Below, piece by piece: positions 27,901 to 35,430 of a stretch of DNA of 64,000 nucleotides (position 1 is its first letter; each line of letters starts with the position of its first letter). Origin of the DNA: Alphaproteobacteria bacterium (GTDB lineage Bacteria > Pseudomonadota > Alphaproteobacteria > JANSWW01); assembly GCA_024743275.1 (NCBI GenBank), contig JANSWW010000006.1, positions 62,001 to 126,000 on the forward strand, read 5' to 3'. The translations under genes and the position numbers were made by a program. The notes beneath the pieces were generated by a model. That model saw only the letters and a program-made list of their open reading frames with translations, had not been told where the DNA came from and searched no databases.

Positions 27901-28609
27901 CCCCCTGGCCGGTCTGGAGAGAGGCGGCGACCTGATTCACATAGCGGCGCAGGATCGGCGAGAGATAGGCGTCGACCACCGTCGTGTCGCCGCGTCCGAC
28001 CAGCTTCATGAGCGGGCTGGTCCGATGGCTTGTCGAGATCTGGGTGAAGCCGATTTCCCGAGCGATTTCCGCCAGACGCTTTTCGTGATCCGTATAGCGA
28101 TAGCCGTGCATCAGGACGATGGCGATGGCCCGGAAGCCCGCATCATAGGCGCGTTGGAAGTCGGCCCGCGCGGCCTCGGCGTCCAAGAGCGTGAGGACCG
28201 TGCCGTCGGCCATGACCCGCTCGTCGACCTCGACCACGTCGGTGTAGAGCTGCTCCGGCAGGGTGATATGACGGGCGAAGATCTCCGGCCGCGCCTGATA
28301 GCCGATGCGCAGCGCGTCTCGGAAGCCCTTGGTGATGGCCAGCAGGGTCCGCTCGCCCTTGCGCTCCAACAGCGCGTTGGTCGCGACCGTGGTGCCCATT
28401 TTGACCGCCGCGATCCGGTCGGCGGGGATGGTGCCGCCCGTCGGCACACCGAGGAAATCGCGGATGCCCTGCAGGGCGGCGTCGTCATAGGCGCCGGGGT
28501 TTTCCGACAGGAGCTTGGCGGTCTCGATGCTGCCGTCCGGCTTCTTCGCGACGATATCCGTGAAGGTGCCGCCCCGGTCGATCCAAAACTGCCAACGCCC
28601 GCTCATCAT
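24968..28609 (-). CDS. Fused hydantoinase/5-oxoprolinase (HyuA-HyuB)
   Basis: A 1213-aa ATP-dependent hydrolase with both subunits in one chain. The HyuA half begins [16 protein letters not shown] (9 to 24) and holds the phosphate loop [16 protein letters not shown] near residue 300. The HyuB half starts about residue 690 ([19 protein letters not shown]) and ends by residue 1205. The whole architecture matches eukaryotic 5-oxoprolinase, which opens 5-oxoproline to glutamate; hydantoin-like substrates are possible. AAGAGG lies 4 nt upstream of the ATG pair at 28609. It is the first gene of a two-gene operon with the GNAT enzyme. Confidence 0.9.
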   Translation of the reverse strand: MMSGRWQFWIDRGGTFTDIVAKKPDGSIETAKLLSENPGAYDDAALQGIRDFLGVPTGGTIPADRIAAVKMGTTVATNALLERKGERTLLAITKGFRDALRIGYQARPEIFARHITLPEQLYTDVVEVDERVMADGTVLTLLDAEAARADFQRAYDAGFRAIAIVLMHGYRYTDHEKRLAEIAREIGFTQISTSHRTSPLMKLVGRGDTTVVDAYLSPILRRYVNQVAASLQTGQGGDAALMFMQSNGGLADAHFFQGKDAILSGPAGGVVGCVRTAGMAGFEKVVGFDMGGTSTDVSHYDGEYERAFETVVAGVRMRAPMMKIHTVAAGGGSILFFDGARFRVGPESAGANPGPACYRRGGPLTVTDANVMVGKLHPDFFPAVFGPDRDAPLDAEVVKEKFAALADEIAEKTGNRRTPQEVAEGFLRIAVENMANAIKQISVQRGYDVTEYVLNCFGGAGGQHACMIADTLGMKKILVHPHAGVLSAYGMGLADLRIIKEQAVEAVLTEELTGRLESALGRLVQAGEAEMADQGVDRARIETLRKVHVRYQGSDTAHVVAFGAVAAIEEAFETAHRQQYGFVMSGKPMVIEAVSVEVIGHMDTAEDPVLPLASPVPETPRKGVVTLHSDGQALEAPVYDRDAMAVGATIAGPAVICEATATTVVEPGWRAEKTTRDHLVLERVVALPSRVAVGTTVDPVMLEVFNNLFMSIAEQMGVTLENTAYSVNIKERLDFSCAVFDRSGGLVANAPHMPVHLGSMSESVRSVIRNNAGEIRPGDVYALNAPYNGGTHLPDITVVTPVFDAAGESILFWSASRGHHADVGGITPGSMPPDSKTVEEEGVLFDNFKLVDRGTFLEDELEELLSSGAYPARNTHQNVADLKAQIAANEKGVAELRKMVDHFGLDVVQAYMGHVQDNAEEQVRRVLDVLKDGHFAYEMDNGCQIAVTITIDRENRSAVVDFNGTSPQQETNFNAPSAVCRAAVLYVFRTLVEDVIPMNEGCLKPLDIRIPEGCMLNPAYPAAVVAGNVETSQVVTDTLYGALGVMAGAQGTMNNFTYGNARHQYYETICGGSGAGASHPGTSAVHTHMTNSRLTDPEILEWRFPVLLEDFHINRGSGGKGRFNGGDGTIRRVRFLEEMTASILSNHRRIPPFGLAGGEPGKVGRNYVLRADGGREDFNGTHKVTMRPGDVFVIETPTGGGYGTPDSGKAAAE

Positions 28610-28661
28610 ACGCCTCTTGGGGATAGGGAAAGAAGGCTTCAGCCCCTAAGACGTTTGCCGG

Positions 28662-29000
28662 ATGAGCGCAAGGGGGATCGGAACCACCGGGCGCCATGCG
28701 CCGCCAATATACCCTGGCCGATACACCCTGAACGACATCGCCGTCGCCCCCCACCGGATCGCCGAGACGCTGCCCCGGGAGGTGGACCAGCTTCTGCGCA
28801 TGGCGATCCTCACCCGCATGACCGCCTTCGCCCGGCTGGTCGCCGGCCATCGGGGCGAGGACCTCGCCGTCCTGACCTGGCGGGACGGCCTGGTCTTGAT
28901 CGACGACCGCGCGATCCGGGCCATCGCCATGACTCCGCTCACCGACGACTACCGGTTTTCCCTCGCCGCGTTCGCCGGCGCAGCGGTGGAAATGGATTGA
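28662..29000 (+). CDS. Conserved small protein, unknown function
   Basis: A 112-aa ORF divergent from the hydantoinase gene. The region DIAVAPHRIAETLPREVDQL through DLAVLTWRDGLVLIDDRAIR looks like genuine protein with alternating helices. There is no recognisable domain, signal or membrane segment, and no clear SD before the ATG at 28662. It ends at TGA 29000, just before the toxin promoter. Confidence is moderate because a reading frame in this GC-rich DNA could arise by chance. Confidence 0.42.
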   Translation: MSARGIGTTGRHAPPIYPGRYTLNDIAVAPHRIAETLPREVDQLLRMAILTRMTAFARLVAGHRGEDLAVLTWRDGLVLIDDRAIRAIAMTPLTDDYRFSLAAFAGAAVEMD

Positions 29001-29040
29001 TAGCCGGATCGAAGCGATTTCTGCCAAACGGAATTCAACC

Positions 29041-29069
29041 TTGGAAAATTCCGATCTACAGAATATTCT
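29041..29069 (+). promoter_or_regulatory. Predicted promoter of the toxin-antitoxin pair
   Basis: TTGGAA (29041 to 29046) and TATTCT (29064 to 29069) are 17 bp apart, a good sigma-70 spacing. The expected transcript start is near 29075/29076, where the toxin reading frame appears to begin, so the mRNA may be leaderless. Confidence 0.5.
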
Positions 29070-29074
29070 TCTGC

Positions 29075-29353
29075 ATAATCACGCGCTTTCGAGACGACGA
29101 CACCCGGCGCTTCCATAGCGGCAAGCGGATAAAGCGTTGGGAGGCGTTCGAAGCCGTGGCATTGCGGAAATTGGATTTTGTCTTGAGCGCGGTCCGGCTT
29201 GCGGATTTGAAGATCCCGCCGAACAACAAACTGAAAAAGCTCAAGGGGACCCGCTCGGACGAGTACAGCATCCGCATCAACGACCAATGGCGGATCGTTT
29301 TCCGTTGGGGTGCCGCCGGGGCCTACGATATCGCCGTCGAGGATTATCATTGA
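29075..29353 (+). CDS. higB: HigB/RelE-type toxin with apparent ATA start
   Basis: A 92-aa RelE-fold toxin. ITRFRDDDTRRFHSGKRIKR, then VALRKLDFVLSA, DLKIPPNNKLKKLKG and SIRINDQWRIVFRW, followed by DIAVEDYH, are the standard landmarks of HigB-type mRNA interferases in this order. Relatives begin MI(R/K)SFR..., which aligns with ATA-ATC-ACG at 29075, but no ATG, GTG or TTG is in frame between the promoter and 29100. The antitoxin gene follows after 12 nt. Either ATA is used or the gene has lost its start codon; both are discussed in findings. Confidence 0.7.
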   Translation: MITRFRDDDTRRFHSGKRIKRWEAFEAVALRKLDFVLSAVRLADLKIPPNNKLKKLKGTRSDEYSIRINDQWRIVFRWGAAGAYDIAVEDYH

Positions 29354-29365
29354 GGAAGAAAGCCA

Positions 29366-29668
29366 ATGGCCCGCGTCACCACCCATCCCGGTGAATTCCT
29401 GAAAGAGGACTTGATGGAGCCGCTCAGGCTGACGGCAAAGCAAATCGCAGAGGCGATTCATGTGCCGCAAAGCCGTCTTTCCGACATCCTCAACGGCAGG
29501 CGCGCCGTGACGGCGGATACCGCCCTGCGGCTGGAGGCCTATTTCGGGGTCTCGGCGGAAACCTGGATGACCCTGCAACAGGCCCACGACCTCTCCAAGG
29601 CCAGGGCCGAGTCTAACCTGCCGGACATCCTTCCCTGCCCGGACCTCCTGGGCCATAACGCGGCATAG
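29366..29668 (+). CDS. higA: HigA-family antitoxin
   Basis: A 100-aa XRE-type antitoxin. MARVTTHPGEFLKEDLMEPL followed by LTAKQIAEAIHVPQSRLSDI and LNGRRAVTADTALRLEAYFG is the full HigA pattern. It would bind the toxin and repress the shared promoter at 29041 to 29069. GAGGAAGAA lies 6 nt before the ATG. It lies 12 nt after the toxin gene, in the toxin-first order usual for HigBA. Its TAG stop is followed in frame by 43 sense codons, noted separately. Confidence 0.88.
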   Translation: MARVTTHPGEFLKEDLMEPLRLTAKQIAEAIHVPQSRLSDILNGRRAVTADTALRLEAYFGVSAETWMTLQQAHDLSKARAESNLPDILPCPDLLGHNAA

Positions 29669-29800
29669 GACATTCCGGACATCGCCGACGACCCCGCCGA
29701 CACCACTGCCAGTGGATCGGTGACCCCGGAAGACCTCGCCGCCGCCGTCAAAGAGATCGAGCAAACTCTTGCGAGCCGGTTCCTGAAAAGGACGGCTTGA
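29669..29800 (+). other. Coding-like remnant in frame with higA
   Basis: After the higA TAG the same frame continues for 43 codons to TGA at 29800 without interruption, reading like a charged helical protein tail (EDLAAAVKEIEQTLASRF). HigA relatives normally end where this TAG is, so it is not part of the antitoxin. It may be the remains of another gene or the tail of a longer ORF starting at GTG 29730. No SD is seen. Confidence 0.3.
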
Positions 29801-29804
29801 GATC

Positions 29805-29909
29805 ATGGCCGAGACGACAGGCAAAGACCTCTTGAGTCTCCCTCAAAAAGTGCAATATTGGTCGTCCGTAGCTGCAGGTAGGGCGCTTGCCCCGTCGACC
29901 CTGCAGTGA
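29805..29909 (+). CDS. Possible 34-aa ORF
   Basis: An ATG at 29805 with AAGGAC about 12 nt upstream opens a 34-residue frame ending at TGA 29909. The product begins MAETTGKDLLSLPQKVQYWS and resembles nothing I know. It is close to and co-oriented with the toxin-antitoxin genes. Low confidence. Confidence 0.25.
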   Translation: MAETTGKDLLSLPQKVQYWSSVAAGRALAPSTLQ

Positions 29910-30088
29910 TGGCGGGGGATGGCAGCGCGTCCCCTCTGCCCCATGGGTCGTGGCGTGGCCGATGCCACGTGTGAGGAGCGGTCCGGGAGTGTCCACGAAG
30001 ACAGCCCGGCCAAAGCGGCGACGCCGGCGTGGCGGCTTACGCCTTCCAGCGAGCCACTCGGTAATTCGGAAAACCTGGAAATCGCATT

Positions 30089-30124
30089 TGGGCGTATATG
30101 GGCCACCCCATGGGACGGCATGGG
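30089..30124 (+). promoter_or_regulatory. Upstream cluster of TGGG boxes (candidate MraZ site)
   Basis: TGGG occurs on the plus strand at 30089, 30099, 30111 and 30121. The two outer pairs have the exact 10-bp period of MraZ direct repeats (TGGGN separated by 5 nt in E. coli), and the middle gap is 12 bp. It lies about 190 bp upstream of the second cluster and in the opposite orientation. Confidence 0.55.
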
Positions 30125-30223
30125 ACGGGACCGGCGAAATCCCACCAACCCATTGAATTTAAACAAATCCACCCCAAACGACGCCGCCGCCCGATCTCCA
30201 ACAGCCCTTAAATATCCAGATCT

Positions 30224-30238
30224 GTTCCTTAAATGTTC
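30224..30238 (+). promoter_or_regulatory. Candidate LexA box
   Basis: GTTC-CTTAAAT-GTTC is an exact GTTC-N7-GTTC, the published LexA direct repeat of Alphaproteobacteria. It lies 224 bp upstream of mraZ and about 70 bp upstream of the predicted -35 element. A chance match is possible, but the perfect form beside a cell division operon is striking. Confidence 0.5.
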
Positions 30239-30274
30239 ATGGAACAAATCATGAATATTACTTAAAACACCCGT

Positions 30275-30290
30275 GATTCACGCCCGATTC
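30275..30290. promoter_or_regulatory. Pair of GANTC (CcrM) sites
   Basis: GATTC occurs at 30275 to 30279 and again at 30286 to 30290, just upstream of the predicted -35. GANTC is the target of the cell-cycle methylase CcrM in Alphaproteobacteria, so methylation could time this promoter. Two sites in 16 bp are suggestive, not proof. Confidence 0.35.
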
Positions 30291-30305
30291 CCAAAGTAAG
30301 TGTCG

Positions 30306-30334
30306 TTGACCCCCATACTGTCCCATGTTATCCC
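30306..30334 (+). promoter_or_regulatory. Predicted promoter of the mra/dcw operon
   Basis: TTGACC (30306 to 30311) and TATCCC (30329 to 30334) are 17 bp apart. The -10 and spacer overlap the first MraZ boxes, so MraZ binding would block it. Transcription from here gives an mraZ leader of about 120 nt. Confidence 0.5.
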
Positions 30335-30345
30335 ATGATATCCCA
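30312..30345 (-). promoter_or_regulatory. Downstream cluster of TGGG boxes (candidate MraZ operator)
   Basis: CCCA is found at 30312, 30322, 30332 and 30342, that is four TGGG boxes on the minus strand with an exact 10-bp period. This is the TGGGN-N5 pattern of MraZ, with one box more than the three reported in E. coli. It overlaps the predicted promoter, so it fits autoregulation of mraZ. Confidence 0.72.
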
Positions 30346-30461
30346 TAGGCAGGGTATCGCCCGCCTCTGCCGTCCGGGGTTCCAGACATCAGCGCCGTCA
30401 AGAGCGTGTCGGTGATCCGGGGGAGTTTCGGTGGCGCGGGCGTCAAGGCTAGGGGGTCGCC

Positions 30462-30965
30462 GTGCCTGTCTTCATGGGACAGCACGAGAACAAGATCGAT
30501 AGGAAGGGCCGGGTCTCAGTCCCGGCGCCTTATCGACCCCTGCTGTCCGCCGACGGCTTCACCGGCATGGTCGCCTTCAAGTCCCTCAAGGACGAATGCG
30601 TCGAGGGCTGCACGCTCGCCCGCATCGAGCAACTGGCCGAGGAATTGGAAAGCTTCGGCATGTATGACGAGGCGGGCGACGACCTCGCCTATACCACGCT
30701 GGCCGACGCCCGCCAGCTCGGCTTCGACAGCGAGGGACGGGTGCTGCTCTCCGCCGATCTGCGCGCCCATGCCGGCCTGACCGAAAAGGCGCTGTTCGTC
30801 GGCCGCGGCAAGACCTTCCAGATCTGGGAGCCGGAGCGCTTCCGTGAACGCTATCAGCTCGCCCGCGACCGGGCGCGACGCGCAGGGGCGACGCTGCCGA
30901 TCGGCCGCAATCCGGGAAGCCGTACTCCGGGAAGCCGCCCGGGCGGCGGCCGCGAGGAGGGGTGA
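30462..30965 (+). CDS. mraZ: MraZ transcriptional regulator
   Basis: A 167-aa protein made of two SpoVT-AbrB-like DNA-binding halves. [20 protein letters not shown] is the first, and [20 protein letters not shown] the second; both are highly characteristic of MraZ. Family members repress the mra promoter through TGGG repeats, which are present upstream. GTG is the start (AGGGGG 8 nt upstream). The C-terminal 20 residues are a basic, Gly/Arg-rich tail. It is the first gene of the division cluster and overlaps rsmH by GTGA. Confidence 0.93.
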   Translation: MPVFMGQHENKIDRKGRVSVPAPYRPLLSADGFTGMVAFKSLKDECVEGCTLARIEQLAEELESFGMYDEAGDDLAYTTLADARQLGFDSEGRVLLSADLRAHAGLTEKALFVGRGKTFQIWEPERFRERYQLARDRARRAGATLPIGRNPGSRTPGSRPGGGREEG

Positions 30966-31969
30966 CCGTGAGCGATGCGTCCAAAACCCCTGAAAACGCA
31001 CCCGGCGACATCCATATCCCGGTTCTCCGCGACGAGGTGGTCGAGGCCCTCAACGTCCGGCCCGGCGGCGTCCATGTGGACGGCACCTTCGGCGCCGGCG
31101 GCTATGCCAAGGCGATCCTGGCGGCCGGAGCGTCCACCGTGCTCGGCATCGACCGGGACCCGGACGCCATCGCCAGGGGCCGCGAACTGGCCGCAAGCCA
31201 TCCCGGTCTTGTGATGATCCAGGGCCGGTTCGGCGATCTCGACCGACTGGCCCGGGACGCCGGCCATGACGGCGTCGACGGGGTCACCCTCGACCTCGGC
31301 GTTTCCTCCCCGCAACTGGACGAGGCCGAGCGCGGCTTCTCCTTCCGGTTCGACGGCCCGCTCGACATGCGCATGGAACGGGCGGGCGAGACCGCCGCCG
31401 ACTATCTCGCCACCGTCGAGGAGGCGGATCTGGCCGGCGTGATCAAGGATTTCGGCGAGGAACGCTTCTCCCGCCGGGTCGCCCGGGCGATCTGCAGGGC
31501 CCGCGACGAAGGCCCGATCACCCGCACCGGCCAGCTCGCCGACATCATCCGCAAGGCGGTGCCGAAGTCGAAGGACGGCATCGATCCCGCCACCCGCACC
31601 TTCCAGGCGATCCGCATCGCGCTCAACGACGAGCTGGGCGAACTCGACCGGGGTCTGGCCGCCGCCGAACGGATCCTGCGGCCGGCCGGGCGGCTCGCCG
31701 TGGTGACCTTTCATTCCCTGGAGGACCGGGTGGTCAAGCGCTTCCTGCAGAGCCGCGGCGGCAAGGGTCCGGGCGTGTCCCGTCACATGCCGCAGACGGC
31801 GGCACCGCGCGCGCCGAGCTTCTCCCTGGTCCATCGCAAGCCGGTGCTGCCGGGCGAGGCGGAGACTCGCCGCAACCCGCGCGCCCGCTCCGCCAAGCTG
31901 CGGGTCGCCGAGCGTACCGCCGCCCCCGCCTGGGGATCGGATGCGGCCCTGGTGGGAGGTGCCGCATGA
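30962..31969 (+). CDS. rsmH: 16S rRNA m4C1402 methyltransferase
   Basis: A 335-aa SAM enzyme that N4-methylates C1402 in the ribosomal P site. [13 protein letters not shown] then [14 protein letters not shown] is the SAM motif, [20 protein letters not shown] the RsmH signature and [11 protein letters not shown] a further conserved block. It begins with GTG overlapping the mraZ stop (GTGA), and ftsL begins at its own stop (ATGA). Its conserved place in the mra operon is well known. Confidence 0.96.
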   Translation: MTVSDASKTPENAPGDIHIPVLRDEVVEALNVRPGGVHVDGTFGAGGYAKAILAAGASTVLGIDRDPDAIARGRELAASHPGLVMIQGRFGDLDRLARDAGHDGVDGVTLDLGVSSPQLDEAERGFSFRFDGPLDMRMERAGETAADYLATVEEADLAGVIKDFGEERFSRRVARAICRARDEGPITRTGQLADIIRKAVPKSKDGIDPATRTFQAIRIALNDELGELDRGLAAAERILRPAGRLAVVTFHSLEDRVVKRFLQSRGGKGPGVSRHMPQTAAPRAPSFSLVHRKPVLPGEAETRRNPRARSAKLRVAERTAAPAWGSDAALVGGAA

Positions 31970-32274
31970 TCAACCGCGCCACCCTCTTCTGGTCCGGCCT
32001 GGCCCTGGCCTCCGCCGTCGGGCTGTTCCTGGTGAAATACGAGGTGCAGGAGAAGGCCGACGCGCTCTCCGCCCTGCGCGGCGAGATCGCCGAGACCAAG
32101 GAGGCGATCAAGATTCTCGAGGCCGAATGGGCCTATCGCAACCGGCCGGAGCGGCTGACCACCCTGGTCGAAAAGCACCTCGATCTCGCACCGGTCACCG
32201 CCCCGCAGATGGACGAGATCGAGACCATTCCGGTCAAGCTGACGGTCCCGGCGGCCGAGGAGGCCGGCGAATGA
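31966..32274 (+). CDS. ftsL: Cell division protein FtsL
   Basis: A 102-aa bitopic membrane protein. Residues 8 to 23 form the single transmembrane helix ([19 protein letters not shown]), and residues 26 to 60 a leucine-zipper-like coiled coil. FtsL with FtsB and FtsQ recruits FtsW and FtsI. The sequence is poorly conserved in general, so the assignment rests on size, topology and position between rsmH and ftsI, coupled at both ends by ATGA overlaps. Confidence 0.85.
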   Translation: MINRATLFWSGLALASAVGLFLVKYEVQEKADALSALRGEIAETKEAIKILEAEWAYRNRPERLTTLVEKHLDLAPVTAPQMDEIETIPVKLTVPAAEEAGE

Positions 32275-33968
32275 GCAAGCGCCTCCTCTCTCTCGCCAAA
32301 GTGCAGCAGCAGGCGGTCGACACCGGCCGCACCCGGCTGCTGGTCGGCGCCGCCCTGATGACGCTTGCCTTCGGCGCGGTCGGTTTCCGGGTCGTCGACG
32401 TCGCCGTGTTCGGGGCCGGCGAGCCGAAACGGGCCCATGGCCAGTCGGAGGTGGTCGCCGCGCGGGCCGACATCGTCGACCGAAACGGCCTCATTCTGGC
32501 GACCAATCTCAAAACGCCGTCGCTCTACGCCAATCCCAAGCAGGTGATCGACCCGGCGCGCACCGCGAGGGACCTGGTCCGCCTGCTGCCCGATCTCGAC
32601 CCGATCGAGACCCAGCGCAAGCTGACCGCCGACAGCCAGTTCGTCTGGATCAAGCGCGACCTCACCCCGCGCAAGATGGCCGAGATCAACAATGCCGGCC
32701 TGCCGGGCATCCACTTCCAGGACGAGGAAAGGCGGATTTATCCGCAAGGCCAGATCGCCGGCCATGTCATCGGCTATACCGATATCGACGGCAAGGGCAT
32801 CGCCGGGCTGGAAAAAAGCCAGAATCTGGCGCTCACCACGTCGGAGCGGCCGGCCCGACTCTCCATCGACATCCGCCTGCAGCACCTGCTGCGCCTCGAG
32901 CTATCCAAGGCGATCGACGAGTTCAAGGGGATCGGTGGCGCGGGCACGATCATGGATGTGCGCACCGGCGAGATCCTGGCGATGACCTCCCTGCCGGATT
33001 TCGACCCCAATCATCCGGGCGACATGGCCGAGGAGGCGAAATTCAACCGCGCTTCCCTCGGCGTCTACGAGCTCGGCTCGACCTTCAAGATCTTCAACAC
33101 GGCGATGGCCCTGGAGACCGGTGTCGCGACCATGCGCAGCGGCTATGACGCCTCGCAGCCGATCCGGGTCTCCCGTTTCCGGATCCGCGATTATCGGGGC
33201 AAGAACCGCTGGCTCTCGGTGCCCGAGATCTTCATGTACTCGTCCAATATCGGCTCCGCCAAGATGGCGATGGACGTCGGCACGGAAGGCCAGATCGATT
33301 TCCTGAAGCGCCTCGGCATGATGGAGAAGGTGGGGATCGAACTGCCCGAACGCGGCGCCCCGCTGACGCCCCAGACCTGGCGCGACATCAACACCATGAC
33401 CATCGCCTTCGGCCACGGCATTTCCGTAAGCCCCCTCCATCTGGTCGCCGGGGTCGGGGCGATGGTCAATGGCGGCATTCTGCGCCGCCCCACCCTGCTG
33501 GCCCAGGAAACCGACGCCCCGGCGCCGGGCACCCGGGTAATCGGCGAGGGGGTGTCCGAAAACATCCGCAAGCTGCTGCGCCTCGTGGTCGAGAACGGCA
33601 CCGGGCGAAACGCCTCGGCGGCGGGCTACCTCGTCGGCGGCAAGACCGGGACGGCCGAAAAGGCGACCGCGCGGGGCTATGCCCGGAAATCGCTGATCAG
33701 TTCCTTCGTCGCGGCCTTTCCGCTGCATGAACCCCGTTACGTCATCTTCGCCATGGTCGACGAACCGAAGGGCAACAAGCGCACGTTCGGCTACGCCACC
33801 GGTGGCTGGGTCGCCGCGCCCGTCATCAAGTCGGTGATCGAACGCATGGGTCCGATGCTGGGAATTCCCGCCGTCGACGAAGATTCGCCCGAAATTCGCC
33901 GTGCTCTGGCGGTCGAAGACGCAGGTCTGACCGATCAAAAAAGGAAAAAGCGCGATGCGTCTTTCTGA
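32271..33968 (+). CDS. ftsI: Septal transpeptidase FtsI (PBP3)
   Basis: A 565-aa class B penicillin-binding protein. A short cytoplasmic tail and one transmembrane helix (about 23 to 42) precede the pedestal domain, then the transpeptidase with the nucleophile S270 in GSTFK, the SxN motif S324-S325-N326 and KTGT beginning K458. It cross-links septal peptidoglycan together with FtsW. The ATG at 32271 overlaps the ftsL stop, and the end overlaps murE by 14 nt. Confidence 0.96.
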   Translation: MSKRLLSLAKVQQQAVDTGRTRLLVGAALMTLAFGAVGFRVVDVAVFGAGEPKRAHGQSEVVAARADIVDRNGLILATNLKTPSLYANPKQVIDPARTARDLVRLLPDLDPIETQRKLTADSQFVWIKRDLTPRKMAEINNAGLPGIHFQDEERRIYPQGQIAGHVIGYTDIDGKGIAGLEKSQNLALTTSERPARLSIDIRLQHLLRLELSKAIDEFKGIGGAGTIMDVRTGEILAMTSLPDFDPNHPGDMAEEAKFNRASLGVYELGSTFKIFNTAMALETGVATMRSGYDASQPIRVSRFRIRDYRGKNRWLSVPEIFMYSSNIGSAKMAMDVGTEGQIDFLKRLGMMEKVGIELPERGAPLTPQTWRDINTMTIAFGHGISVSPLHLVAGVGAMVNGGILRRPTLLAQETDAPAPGTRVIGEGVSENIRKLLRLVVENGTGRNASAAGYLVGGKTGTAEKATARGYARKSLISSFVAAFPLHEPRYVIFAMVDEPKGNKRTFGYATGGWVAAPVIKSVIERMGPMLGIPAVDEDSPEIRRALAVEDAGLTDQKRKKRDASF

Positions 33969-35430
33969 CCTCATCCGCAACGGCCAGGGCCTGCCGGCGC
34001 AATACAGCCGCCTCGGCGACGCGGCCGTCACCGGCCTGACCGCCGACAGCCGGGCCGTGGAGCCGGGTTATGTGTTCGCCGCCCTGCCCGGCAACAAGAC
34101 CGACGGCCGCAAGTTTATCGCCGACGCCGTCGCCAAGGGGGCGATCTGCGTGGTGGCGCCGGACGGGACGGAGCCGGTCGCCGACGTGCCGGTGATCGGC
34201 GATCCCGACCCACGCGGCAAGCTCGCCAAGATGGCCGCCCGCTTCTATGGCCGCCAGCCCACCACGCTCGCCGCCGTGACCGGCACCAACGGCAAGACCT
34301 CGGTCGCCGACTTCACCCGGCAGCTCTGGCAAGAGGCTGGCCATCGCGCCGGCAGCCTCGGCACCCTGGGCCTTGTCGGCGACGGCCTGCCGTCGATCCC
34401 CTCGCTCACCACGCCGGACCCGGTCGCCCTCCACAAGCTTCTCAAGGAAACGGCCGAGGCCGGTATCGAACACATGGTGCTGGAGGCGTCCAGCCACGGG
34501 CTCGACCAGCGCCGGCTCGACGGAGTGTGCCTGACCGCCGCCGCCTTCACCAATCTGACCCGCGACCATCTCGACTATCACGGCAGCATGGAGGCCTATC
34601 TCGCCGCCAAGGCGGGCTTGTTCGACCGGGTGCTGAACGACAGCGGTACCGCCGTCGTCACCACCGACGATCCGGCGAGCCAGGCGATCTTCGCCATCTG
34701 CCGCCGCCGCAAGCTGCGGACCATCACCTTCGGCAAGGCGGAGAGCGCGGATCTGCGCCTGATCGACAAACAGCCGACCCCGAGCGGCCAGACCCTGAAC
34801 CTGGACCTGTGCGGCGAGCGGGTCACCGTCGCCGTGCCGCTGGCCGGCGATTTCCAGGCGCTCAATATCCTGGCCGCCATCGGCCTGGTCCATGCCGGCG
34901 GCGTGCCGCTCGACCGCATCGTCGCCGCCCTGCCCCGGCTGTGCGGTGTGCGCGGGCGGATGGAGCGAGTGGCGACCCTGACCAACGGGGCAGCCGTCTA
35001 TGTCGACTACGCCCATACGCCCGACGCGCTGGAGACCGTCCTGCGCGCCGCCCGGCCCCACACCAAGAACCGACTGCACGTGGTGTTCGGCTGCGGCGGC
35101 GACCGCGATCCCGGCAAACGCCCGCAGATGGGCGCCGCCTGCCGCCGCTATGCGGACCGGGTGGTGCTGACCGACGACAATCCGCGCAGCGAAGACCCCG
35201 CCCTGATCCGCGATCAGGCGGTCAAAGGATGTCCCGGTGCCGAGAACATCGCCGGCCGGGCCGAGGCGATCCGTGTGGCCATCGCCGGTCTTCTCGAAGG
35301 CGACGTCCTGGTGATCGCCGGCAAGGGCCACGAGCAGGGCCAAGAGGTCAAAGGCGAGATGCTGCCCTTCGACGACGCGACGGTGGCCCGCGACGCGGTG
35401 CGCGCGCTGGACGAAGGAGACGGAGCATGA
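33955..35430 (+). CDS. murE: UDP-MurNAc-tripeptide synthetase MurE (meso-DAP type)
   Basis: A 491-aa cytoplasmic ligase that adds meso-diaminopimelate to UDP-MurNAc-L-Ala-D-Glu. The N-terminal UDP-binding domain is followed by the ATP loop VTGTNGKTSVADF near residue 105. DNPRSEDP in the C-terminal domain is the motif that selects meso-DAP over lysine, telling the wall type of this organism. It begins inside the last codons of ftsI and overlaps murF by ATGA. Confidence 0.96.
   Translation: MRLSDLIRNGQGLPAQYSRLGDAAVTGLTADSRAVEPGYVFAALPGNKTDGRKFIADAVAKGAICVVAPDGTEPVADVPVIGDPDPRGKLAKMAARFYGRQPTTLAAVTGTNGKTSVADFTRQLWQEAGHRAGSLGTLGLVGDGLPSIPSLTTPDPVALHKLLKETAEAGIEHMVLEASSHGLDQRRLDGVCLTAAAFTNLTRDHLDYHGSMEAYLAAKAGLFDRVLNDSGTAVVTTDDPASQAIFAICRRRKLRTITFGKAESADLRLIDKQPTPSGQTLNLDLCGERVTVAVPLAGDFQALNILAAIGLVHAGGVPLDRIVAALPRLCGVRGRMERVATLTNGAAVYVDYAHTPDALETVLRAARPHTKNRLHVVFGCGGDRDPGKRPQMGAACRRYADRVVLTDDNPRSEDPALIRDQAVKGCPGAENIAGRAEAIRVAIAGLLEGDVLVIAGKGHEQGQEVKGEMLPFDDATVARDAVRALDEGDGA

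Noticed and set aside
26234..29353. Open frame of 1039 codons on the plus strand across the hydantoinase gene
   Set aside because: It is antisense to a clear fused 5-oxoprolinase; its product has no domain. Only the last 92 codons (toxin) are real. Long shadow frames are common in GC-rich DNA.
30223..30246. TGTTCC / GGAACA inverted repeat as a stand-alone operator
   Set aside because: It mostly coincides with the GTTC-N7-GTTC box, which explains it better.
29919..30254. 111-codon ORF across the upstream TGGG boxes
   Set aside because: Its reading frame runs through the putative LexA and MraZ sites, has odd composition and no SD; the DNA looks regulatory.
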